10,227 nucleotides of DNA from Bolinopsis microptera (taxonomy: Eukaryota; Ctenophora; Tentaculata; Lobata; Bolinopsidae), in the NCBI RefSeq assembly GCF_026151205.1, contig NC_087081.1, positions 12,467,113 through 12,477,339 of the forward strand. Reading direction: 5' to 3'. This document shows, one piece after another, positions 1-6,962 of the stretch. Both the position numbers and the translations under genes were made by a program. The notes beneath the pieces are model-generated. The model was not told the DNA's origin. It did not search any database and saw only the letters and a program-made list of their open reading frames with translations. Position 1 is the first letter of the stretch. Each line of letters opens with the position of its first letter.

Positions 1-68
1 GAACACATTCAATTGATCCGCAACCTTTTACGATGTTCACAACTAAAGATATTTGACAAACAAGAAAG

Positions 69-102
69 GTGGTAAAAAGTGGTAAAGTGGCAAAAAGTGG
101 CC
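69..102. repeat. Short imperfect tandem repeat, GTGG(T/C)A3-5 unit
   Basis: Four successive GTGG-starting units lie head to tail: GTGGTAAAAA, GTGGTAAA, GTGGCAAAAA and a terminal GTGGCC. The unit is 8-10 bp and varies in its A tract. This is simple replication-slippage type sequence, and no function is implied. Confidence 0.6.
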
Positions 103-318
103 TTAAGACACGTGGAAAAGTTTGGAAAAGTTGGTCAGCCATAGAGGGCACCTATTAGGACTCAAAAACGTCAAAAATCCTCTGAAAGCTTCGTGTGTCA
201 GCAGATCGATTTTTTCAGACGGATTTGTCTGTACTACTAGTTCTTTACCGTATGTTCAGAAGAAACTTGGATTTAAAACTGGTGCTGTTAAGCGCTTTAT
301 ATGCAACCTGGGAATTTG

Positions 319-578
319 GGCTCTTACTAATTCGCTCGCCCAAAAATTTCACGTGACTTTGGTGAGCCCTAAACAATGGAATTCATGTTTTACTAGCCTG
401 TCACGTGACCAAAACGGCTTTTTGCCCATAACTCTCCAGGAAAGCATTTTTACCCTACGTCATGGGGGGTGATTCGGAATCAGCGTCCAAAAATACATCG
501 ATTCAGATCAATTTCATACCCAAAGGGCCTTTTCAAAAGAATTTTCTTAAAATTTGGGCGAGTGATTTAGTACGAGCG
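319..578. mobile_element. MITE-like element with 25-bp terminal inverted repeats
   Basis: The 25 bases at 320-344 (starting GCTCTTACTAA, ending CTCGCCCAAA) are the reverse complement of 553-577 at 22 of 25 positions. About 208 bp separate the two arms. Immediately outside are GGGAATTTG (310-318) and GGGAATCTG (579-587), a 9-bp direct repeat with one mismatch that looks like an aged target-site duplication. The internal segment has no ORF with a proper start and contains two CACGTG sites. Short size, terminal inverted repeats and flanking duplication fit a non-autonomous DNA transposon. A 9-bp duplication is typical of the Mutator/MULE superfamily, but the termini alone do not prove the family. 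Alternatives are a chance inverted repeat or a paired regulatory motif. Confidence 0.45.
350..409. promoter_or_regulatory. Two E-boxes, one a perfect CLEAR-type GTCACGTGAC
   Basis: CACGTG occurs at 350-355 and 402-407. The second sits in the ten-base palindrome GTCACGTGAC (400-409), which is the exact consensus of the CLEAR element bound by TFEB/MiT-family and related bHLH-Zip factors in animals. Both lie inside the MITE-like element, so they may be transposon-borne. Occupancy and function are inference only. Confidence 0.4.
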
Positions 579-587
579 GGGAATCTG

Positions 588-1153
588 AGAAGAATTAATT
601 ATTGATGGGGATTATAAGTTATCATTAGTCCAGATACTTGCCACGTGTAACGCAAATAGCGGGTACGATTTCCTCAATGAACCTAAAGGAGGATTGTCTG
701 TCCTGTATTGTTACCATGTAACGTCGAGCTAACAAAATGAATCCAAAGTTTGAGTAATGCATTCGTTAAAAGTTGTATGTCCTATTTTCATCCCCGAAGC
801 ATTGCATTGTTGTTTATTCCTGGTCCGGTTAACTTTGCGTCTCAGAACTAAGAGGTCTGCTATGCTTTAGTGAGCTATGCTGTCCACCAGGGTACTGTAG
901 ATCTAATGGTTCCCCGTGTTATGGGACAGGCTGTGATAAAGCATCTCTGCAGGATGTCCGAGATGAATTGTTTTCGAGCGTTGAGATCTTCCGTTGTAGA
1001 AACTGATTAGATCCAGTAAGGGTGTCAGTCCAACACTGCTGCTACTACTACTAGATGATTGTAGAGCGTCCAGTCACACTTCAATGAAGAGTGTGGCAAA
1101 GCTAACCCGGTCCCCCTATCCTAGGTTAAATGTGATGGCCTTAAGATGAGCCC
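588..1153. other. Non-coding stretch without recognisable features
   Basis: This is complex, mixed-composition sequence with stop codons in all frames at short intervals. It contains one further CACGTG (642-647) and a trivial CTACTACTACTAG run (about 1043-1055). I see no gene, RNA or mobile-element signature here. Confidence 0.6.
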
Positions 1154-1281
1154 TTAGCTGTCTAGACTCTAGTAGAGAAGACCTGAAAAGTGGTTACAGG
1201 AGGTAGAAGTGCCAGGAACACAAATCAGTGTGTCCTGAGTCCTCGTAGTCAGAGTGAGAGAGTTGAAATCCCTAACTCTGT
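1154..1281 (+). repeat. Degenerate direct repeat A, copy 1
   Basis: This segment starts TTAGCTGTCT and ends ATCCCTAACTCTGT. It is repeated with about 70-75% identity at 1324-1443, 170 bp downstream. Conserved blocks include GAAAAGTGG, AGAAGTGCCA, GTAGTCAGA(G/A)TGAG and AATCCCTA(A/G)CTCTGT. Composition is natural and the differences are mostly substitutions and small indels, as in old tandem duplicates. There is no ORF across the unit. Confidence 0.65.
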
Positions 1282-1323
1282 CTTATCACGAGCCTGTGTC
1301 TAGCGTGTGTCAACCCTTATGCA

Positions 1324-1443
1324 TTAGCTGTCTTAACTGAAAAGACATGAAAAGTGGTCACTGGATCAGGGAGAAGTGCCAAGACTACTCATTATCAGCG
1401 TATCCTTGTAGTCAGAATGAGCGATTGGAATCCCTAGCTCTGT
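1324..1443 (+). repeat. Degenerate direct repeat A, copy 2
   Basis: This is the second copy of the unit at 1154-1281, collinear across its whole length (TTAGCTGTCT at the start, CCCTAGCTCTGT at the end) and shorter by about eight bases. The sequence after each copy also shows relatedness: TGTGTCTAGCGTGTGTCA (1295-1312) recurs as TGTGTCTAACGTGTCGTCA (1520-1538). The duplicated region is therefore probably longer and rearranged. Its right-arm mirror lies near 6250-6330. Confidence 0.65.
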
Positions 1444-1462
1444 GGTGGGTGACTTCGATGGG

Positions 1463-1492
1463 ACCTGAAAGCTGAAAGAGAATTTCCTGGTG
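1463..1492 (+). repeat. Degenerate direct repeat B, copy 1
   Basis: About 30 bases beginning ACCTGAAAGCTGAAAGAG and ending TTTCCTGGTG recur 98 bp downstream with few differences. The copies are followed by unrelated sequence. A 15-base hairpin, TAGCTCT-T-AGAGCTA, lies just after at 1499-1513. Confidence 0.6.
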
Positions 1493-1560
1493 ATTTAATA
1501 GCTCTTAGAGCTAGGTATCTGTGTCTAACGTGTCGTCATTTGTGCGTGTACTATCTTGTA

Positions 1561-1591
1561 ACCTGATATCTGAAAAAGAAATTTCCTGGTG
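1561..1591 (+). repeat. Degenerate direct repeat B, copy 2
   Basis: This is the partner of 1463-1492, with ACCTGATATCTGAAAAAG at the start and TTTCCTGGTG at the end. Together with repeat A it shows that 1154-1591 grew by several local duplications. Confidence 0.6.
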
Positions 1592-1712
1592 CTTGGTAGC
1601 ACTAGCTGTTAGTGTTGACTTCCTGGTTCCTATGGGAACTTTGAGTTGGCAAGTCCCAACCTTTGTACTCAACAAGAGAGCACACCACCCGTTAGTGCCA
1701 ACCAGGCCACAC

Positions 1713-1944
1713 CACGTGGAGGTTCGGAGAGGATTTCGTGACCCCTAAGTTTGGCATGTGAAAATTTGCAGCCTTCCAGACATTGATTGGGTCAACGAGG
1801 TGTTGTACGTCACCTCAAGATCGGGTGACAGGGAGCTGACCAGGCCAGAACCCAATTGATTGGGTCTAAAGTCACGTGATTATGAGCATGAGGCCACGTG
1901 ACTATGACGTCACCAGACCTTGTTCTCCGTTTCCCACTCATTGG
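1713..1944 (+). promoter_or_regulatory. Promoter-like cluster: CACGTG, CCAAT and CRE sites
   Basis: Within about 230 bp there are three E-boxes (CACGTG at 1713-1718, 1873-1878 in GTCACGTGAT, and 1895-1900), a full palindromic CRE TGACGTCA (1905-1912), and four CCAAT/ATTGG pentamers (1786-1790, 1852-1856, 1859-1863, 1940-1944). Two of the pentamers form the inverted repeat ACCCAAT-TG-ATTGGGT (1850-1865). The 11-mer TTGATTGGGTC is directly repeated at 1783-1793 and 1856-1866. USF/MiT factors, NF-Y and CREB/ATF are the known animal binders of these motifs and often co-occur near housekeeping promoters. No TATA box is seen just upstream. Orientation is chosen only because a splice donor follows on the plus strand. 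Promoter activity is inference. Confidence 0.35.
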
Positions 1945-1946
1945 AC

Positions 1947-1955
1947 CAGGTGAGC
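1947..1955 (+). other. Candidate 5' splice site CAG|GTGAGC
   Basis: CAG (1947-1949) followed by GTGAGC closely fits the metazoan donor consensus and lies directly downstream of the promoter-like cluster. A second donor-like GTAAGTA begins around 1978. If real, one of these would end a short non-coding first exon. Single donor motifs are common by chance and no partner acceptor can be assigned. Confidence 0.2.
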
Positions 1956-3031
1956 TTGCATGCTTGTGAATGTGGGTGTAAGTACAGCTGTACTGTAGTA
2001 TATACCTAATTACCCCCTATAGAAACCGAAAATTTATTTTTCTGGCAGAAAGCTAGAAATTTACCAAAGTATCGACATTGTTATTAACTTATTTTGATGA
2101 CCATTCCCGACCTATAATTGCATAAGAAATCGATTAAACTTGGTTTCAGAACTCAACAATGCTTCCTTATGCCTTAAAATCCATGTTTTATCGATACAAT
2201 CAACATTATGATCCTGTTGATTAATTAATAACGGTACAGGTAACAAATACGCAGAAACAACCATCACATCTACATTGCATTCTTAACGGGTCGAGTGACC
2301 AATAATAGTCGTGATGATACGTCATGTGTTCCTGATCATCATCAGCAATCAAGAGACAGGAGCGGCAGTTGCTTTAAATCAATGGTTTACGTTATTTTTG
2401 TGAATTCGACCCCTGTTGAAACGGTTATCACACTTTGTAACTGCATATGTATTGAGGATAGCTGTTAACAATTTCTAATAAAATTCAAGTTGTGCTAGTG
2501 AGGCTAAATGGAAAAAGTGAATCGGCGATTAGAACAATATAAATGGAAAAGCTGACAACTACTTTTCATAATACTATAATAATATAATCATTTATTAAGG
2601 TTACTTATGAATTAATTCGAGAAATAATCTGGAAGTATTATCGGCATCTTTTCACACATATAATGATATGACTACGAGCACATAGAGGCCGCATAATTAT
2701 GAGGACTACCGATCTTGGTGGAACCTAAGCGATCCATGATATCACGACAAGGCCCTACACCCTGTACTTGATGGATTATACACTTGCAATACAACAACAA
2801 AGTAATTTAGGACTCATTTAAAATACTCTGAAATGTACGTAAAATGTAGGTTATATGTTAAAGGACCAGGTTGGACGTTTCAGGCACAAGATTGCAAAAA
2901 AGACAGCCGGCAGGGCTGGTACCTTAATCACACTCATAGTGCTGGCTTACCTGGGGACCCCAGCCTATTAAGTTCATAAAAATAAAATATAAAGATTCGG
3001 TGGATTGACAGGCTGAGCGCTGCCCCAGTAA
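1956..3031. other. AT-rich non-coding sequence, intron- or intergenic-like
   Basis: Composition becomes noticeably more AT-rich than upstream, with TTAATTAATAA and several AATAAA-like strings that carry no weight in such sequence. There is no ORF of useful length and no further CACGTG. A short hairpin, CTGGGG-A-CCCCAG, occurs near 2951-2963. The region is the best preserved stretch whose mirror image (about 4730-5735) can be followed in the right arm. Confidence 0.6.
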
Positions 3032-3087
3032 AGTTGGTTAGAGCAACTAAAAGGGTATACTCTTTTGCACAGTACGTCGAGAATTCC
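3032..3087 (+). other. Possible tRNA-like (A-box/B-box) fragment
   Basis: AGTTGGTTAGAGCA (3032-3045) matches the D-arm/A-box region of many eukaryotic tRNAs. About 30 bases later GTCGAGAATTCC (3076-3087) loosely resembles a B-box. A tRNA-derived SINE head is conceivable. Against it, no acceptor-stem pairing is evident, the B-box is poor, and the mirrored right arm does not preserve the A-box. Confidence 0.12.
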
Positions 3088-3102
3088 AACAGGCTATTTG
3101 AT

Positions 3103-3144
3103 TTAACTGTCGTACTTTAACTGTTGTACCCAACTGTTTAACTG
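3103..3144 (+). repeat. Short imperfect tandem repeat, AACTGT(C/T)GTAC unit
   Basis: TTAACTGTCGTACT, TTAACTGTTGTACCC and AACTGTTTAACTG follow one another with a period of about 14-15 bp. The mirrored right arm retains part of this (near 4625-4650) as a degraded copy. Confidence 0.45.
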
Positions 3145-3184
3145 GAAAATTTGAAGATTATCAATGTCAAATCTGTCCCATTTG

Positions 3185-3914
3185 ACTAAAATTTTACAGT
3201 TATATTTTAGTGTTGTTTTTTTTTTATTGTTTTATTTTTTTTTCTTTCCCTTTCTAAGCAGATTCACAAATTACATATCCAAAATAAAACGGCAGTAAAG
3301 TTTTCGCCTGGTTTTTAAGTCTCATTCATGATTGAAATACTGATATCTCCTGGATTAATATTGGGTTTTATCCGGTATTTTTTGGAAGAGAACCAATGGC
3401 CAAAGTAAAACCCAAGGAAAGGTTTGGAGGGTAAAAAAGGGGGCAAAAATTTTTCGGCCCGTCCCCCAAACGCCCATCTTCAGGCTAAAATAGTTTTATA
3501 AATGTTTTAGTAATATAAAATAAATGCCTTCTATACTAAGTTTTAAAAAAAAATGACTAAATTTTTAAAATTACCACACACTGAATAAGGTTTACATCCA
3601 AATGGTAATTTGTAACATTCACCATTGAAAATAAGTGGATTTAACACAAACCACGTTTTAACACACCTCCTGTTTTCCCACGGTACACATACATTATCTA
3701 CTGAACAGCAAGGGACCCCCCCTTTGTGCCTAATTGTTTTTCTAATTTGTTCTATGAAATATGTTTTGTTAAAAATATCCCTTAACTTTTTACCTTCGCC
3801 CTCTTCCTTTGTTTAATTGAAAACCTGAGGGTTTAAAATAAGTTTAAAATGATAGTAACCTTACTGTCACTTTTACGTATTTTAATGTGGCCCTATTAAG
3901 TTAAATTTCCACCC
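3185..3914 (+). other. AT-rich inner part of left arm, mildly homopolymer-inflated
   Basis: Runs such as T10, A9 and G5-C5 become frequent and dinucleotide diversity drops compared with 1-3100. The sequence still pairs well with 3915-4650, including the longest exact anchor in the window (3567-3582 with 4251-4266). The short ATG-initiated frame at 3625-3816 has no recognisable domain, and its mirror is interrupted. I regard it as non-coding. Confidence 0.55.
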
Positions 3915-5702
3915 TTAAAAAATATCGAAGGAATAATTTTGGTTTTCGCGATGGTTTATATCGTGGAAACCTCCTGATTACACATTAATTTATTTAAACC
4001 CCTAGTAATCAAAGATAAAACAAAAGAAAGCGTTGGCGAGAAGCAAAGGGATTTACCGTTTTAAACAACATATACCCCAAAAGACAAAATTTTAAACCAC
4101 ATAGCAACACGAACCCCCTGGCGTGTTCAGAAGATTTTATTATGAAGGTTACCCCCCATGGACAGATTGGGGGGTAAAAACTGTTGGTGTACATCACTAT
4201 TTTCATGGTTAAAATGTACAATACCATTTTGAATTTTAACCTGTATTTCAAGTGTGTGGTAATTTTTTAATTTATGCTTTCAACTAGTAAGAAGAAAGCC
4301 ATTTTTATCATATTACTAAACATTTATAAAACAAATTTTTTTTTTTAGCATTGAAAAAAAGATGGCGTTGAAAAAACGCCCAGAAAAATTTGCCTAATAA
4401 AAATTCCTTGTTTTTTTATTTTTTCCCCTTGTTCTTCCCCCCCCGGAAAAATAAAACAATTAAAATTTTAAATTTTTCAGTTGAATTATCCAAAATTAAA
4501 AGAAAACCCCATACCAAAAAATAAATACTCCGCTAAAGTCCCCAAGCCTTAATTAAAAATATTTTAAAAAAAATAGAATTTGAATTTTTAAGGGTTTTGA
4601 GAAAAAGAATTATGGGGGTACCAATTGTCAGGAGACTTTTACTTTAAAAATTTTTTCCTGTTTTAGACATTTTAAAAAAATCATTTTTTTTTACATAGTT
4701 ATATGTAAAAAAGGGTTTCCCCTTACTTTCTGAGTTTTTTTCACGAAAATTGTTCAATCCGGAAGATGATCATTTTTATATATGTAAAAAGTAAAAAGCA
4801 TTGCCCCTAAAATTGCAAAAAAACAAGGGGGTATTTTTCCCCTGGTAGGTCGGGTGGGGTTTTTTTTAAAGTTCCAAGGGATTAAAAAATAATTTCCCCC
4901 AAGAAACCCAAAATAGTATAATTTTCTTGCCCGTAAACATTTGTTTTAGAAAAAACCCCCAAAAGATTTTTTTCCCGAATGGGGGGAAAAAATATAGTGA
5001 TAAATTTTCGGTAGTGTTTTAGTGGGCTATGTTTTAAAAATTTTAAAAAATTTTTTTGTTGATTGTAAAATTTTAATTTAGCCGTTTCAGAATTTAAAAA
5101 CCACTTTTGAGACCTAGAACTTACCGTAAAGAATGAAATTAAACGCGTTAAAGGGAATCTCAATTGAGATACAAAAGAAAACAAAAAAAAGCTCAAAGTT
5201 CATCAAAGCCCCCGACAGAATATCTGGAAAAAAACCTGGTTTCCAAACCATCCAAAATAAACAGCCTGTTATTTATGGTTTTTTTTGGACGGCCTCGGTT
5301 GTGCGTGGATAGACACTCAAAACAGGCTGGAGCTAACCAGTAAGGGTTTTTTGAGTATTTTTCGATTTTTGATAGGATATCAGGGATATGGACAAGTTTC
5401 CAGAATTTCACTTGAAAAATTTTTAAAGTCTTGGTTGCAGATCTCTCCGAATATTACCTGTGTAAAAAAACTGTAAGTTCAAAAATGTCTACATTTTCCA
5501 AACATACTAATTTGAAAATATCCTCGGAAATTGAAGCAAAAAGTTTACGCCATCGATTAGCTTATTGGGCAAGAAATTTTATTATTAAATTATCCAACCC
5601 CTTTTAATAATATAATAACTTTCATGCTATATTATAGTTTAAGCATGAGTCCCAGATAGAAGTAGTTTTTACTGGGTACAATTTTTACACATTACAACAG
5701 GT

Positions 5703-5720
5703 GGGCGGGTGGGGGGGGGG
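5703..5720 (+). other. G-rich run (G3-C-G3-T-G10), probably artefactual
   Basis: The run could nominally form a G-quadruplex. Its mirror in the left arm (about 1920-1950, containing CCGTTTCCCACTC) has no comparable C tract. The long G run is therefore best explained as inflation in the corrupted arm. Confidence 0.5.
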
Positions 5721-6005
5721 CGGCCAACAGGTTAACGTTACGCCACTGCAACATACATTATTAGTTTGGTCCTGAAGACTGTTTTTACTTGAAATGTTTT
5801 TCCTGTTTTTTGATTTATCAATAAAAGCTTATGGTAACCAAGAGAAGAACTTTGAAACTTACTTAGTTTTTTTTACTTGTAAAATATCAGACAGTCGATG
5901 TGTATGGGTTTTCTAAAATTCTATCATATTAAAGACAAACCGATGGTTTGCTTTATGAGCATCTTATAAAAACCTTTCTCTACAGTTTGATGCTCAATAA
6001 ACCTA

Positions 6006-6049
6006 GAATTAAACAGGAATTAAACAGGAATTAAACAGGAATTAAACAT
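6006..6049 (+). repeat. 11-bp tandem repeat, four copies of GAATTAAACAG
   Basis: There are four perfect-period copies, the last with T in place of the final G. The corresponding left-arm region (about 1615-1680) has no such tandem array, only TTCCTGGTTCC-type sequence once. The array looks like a read stutter or a copy-specific expansion, not a conserved minisatellite. Confidence 0.85.
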
Positions 6050-6310
6050 GAAATGACCAAGGAGGACACTAACGAACTCGTTTTGGTGATACTCGTAAAT
6101 ATTTGTTTCAGGACCGTCGACGAGTCCAACTCGGTGCGCGTCCTGGTAGGTTATAACCTACAATCAGAACTCTAAAAATCGAGAGAAAGCTATAAAAATA
6201 AAACCTTTTTAAAAAATGAGAGTAGAAAAGAAGCGAGGCTGTGCAATGAGTTCGAGCGTGCTAAATCGCTCTACACTGTAGAGTCTACAGTCGATCTTCG
6301 AGATTGTTCT

Positions 6311-6639
6311 AAAAGGGCCCCCGACGATGTTTGGGGGATTATCCGGGGATTTGCCCCCCCCCCCCGCCGGGGGAAAAAAAAAAAAGAAAAATTTTTTTTT
6401 TTAAAAAATTTTAAAAAAAAAAAAAACCCCCCCCCCCCCCCAAAAAAATTTTTAAAAAAATTTTAAATTTAAACCCCCTATTTTAAAAAAATTTAAAAAA
6501 ACCCCCTTTTTTGGAAAACCCCCTTTTTTTTTTTTAAAAAAAAAAAACCCCCCCTTTTTTTAAAAAAAATTTTAAAAAAATTTTTTTTTTATTTAAAAAA
6601 AAAAAAGGGGGGGGTTTTTTTTTTAAAAAAAATTTTTGG

Positions 6640-6670
<31 letters not shown>

Positions 6671-6925
6671 CCCCCCCCTTTTTTTTTTTTTTCCCCCCCC
6701 CCCAAATTTTTTTTGGGTTTTTTAAAAATTTTTTAAAAAATTTTTTTTTAAAAAAAAAAAAAAATTTTAAAAAAAAAAAATTTTTTTTTTTAAAAAAAAA
6801 AAAAAAGGGGGGAAAAAAGGGGTTTTTTTTTTTTTAAAAAAATTTTTTTAAAAAAGGGGGCCCCCCCCCCCCCCCAAAAAATTTTGGGGGGGGTTTTTTT
6901 TAAAAAAATTTTTTTTTTAAAAGGG

Positions 6926-6962
<37 letters not shown>

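Larger units (their letters stand above)
1..3914 (+). repeat. Left arm of a window-scale inverted repeat (foldback)
   Basis: This is the cleaner arm of a head-to-head inverted duplication centred near 3914/3915. Pairing with the right arm is demonstrated by eye from about 1330 to 3914. For 1-1330 the partner would lie in the homopolymer zone and cannot be checked. Anchors, left/right reverse-complemented: exact 16-mer 3567-3582/4251-4266; gapped 3493-3516/4310-4332; 3469-3480/4359-4369; 3829-3837/3993-4001; 2994-3010/4750-4766; 2236-2243/5454-5461; 2128-2134/5552-5558; 1608-1615/6066-6073; 1419-1426/6264-6271. All are in order with slowly drifting coordinate sums (about 7830 to 7690). Identity by eye is high near the centre and lower outward. 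Base composition and complexity look natural up to about 3200, so features in this arm are the more trustworthy version of the locus. Confidence 0.8.
3915..6310 (-). repeat. Right arm of the inverted repeat, corrupted mirror copy
   Basis: Read as its reverse complement, this segment reproduces about 1330-3914 in order, with coordinate sums drifting from about 7830 at the centre to 7690 at the outer end. It is net shortened by roughly 140 bases. Differences from the left arm are concentrated in homopolymer swelling (for example in 4860-5060), small deletions and smeared calls. None of the three CACGTG sites of the promoter-like cluster (1713-1900) survives here. The two arms meet without a detectable spacer. 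The small ORFs on both strands (4009-4251, 4882-5196, 5193-5411, 5285-5476) have no homologous open frame in the cleaner arm and are not genes. Confidence 0.8.

Noticed and set aside
122-472. 116-codon open frame on the plus strand
   Set aside because: It begins at TTG and contains no in-frame ATG. It runs through the MITE-like element and E-boxes, and its residues show no recognisable domain. It could only be an internal exon, for which there is no splice-site support.
1521-1748. 75-codon open frame on the plus strand
   Set aside because: It starts at GTG, overlaps the degenerate repeat units and the first promoter-like E-box, and resembles no known protein.
4149-4177. Perfect 10-bp stem (TTACCCCCCA/TGGGGGGTAA) with a 9-base loop, terminator- or RNA-like
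   Set aside because: The left-arm counterpart (around 3655-3685) does not preserve the stem, and both arms of the stem are inflated homopolymers.
4009-4251. 80-codon minus-strand ORF with hydrophobic segments
   Set aside because: It lies in the corrupted arm. The matching left-arm sequence (about 3580-3825) has stops and indels relative to it, so the frame is accidental.
4882-5476. Overlapping small ORFs on both strands (104, 72 and 63 codons)
   Set aside because: All fall in the smeared mirror copy, are rich in Phe/Lys/Leu from A/T runs, and have no counterpart open frame in the cleaner arm.
5701-5748. hAT-transposon-like terminus (minus-strand CAGTGGCG) next to a G-rich tract
   Set aside because: The segment aligns as the mirror of about 1905-1955 in the left arm, where CAGTGGCGTAAC corresponds to the CRE region. 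It is not an insertion, and no 8-bp duplication is present.
6146-6161. Perfect 16-base palindrome GTAGGTTATAACCTAC
   Set aside because: The left-arm counterpart near 1515-1530 is not palindromic, so it is probably an error-created symmetry.
6254-6304. Series of small hairpins (GAGCG/CGCTC stem at 6254-6271; ACTGTAGA-G-TCTACAGT at 6275-6291) just before the sequence collapses
   Set aside because: I considered them as a polymerase-stopping structure or recombination site. Only the corrupted arm shows them, and the left-arm mirror (about 1395-1430) lacks the palindrome.
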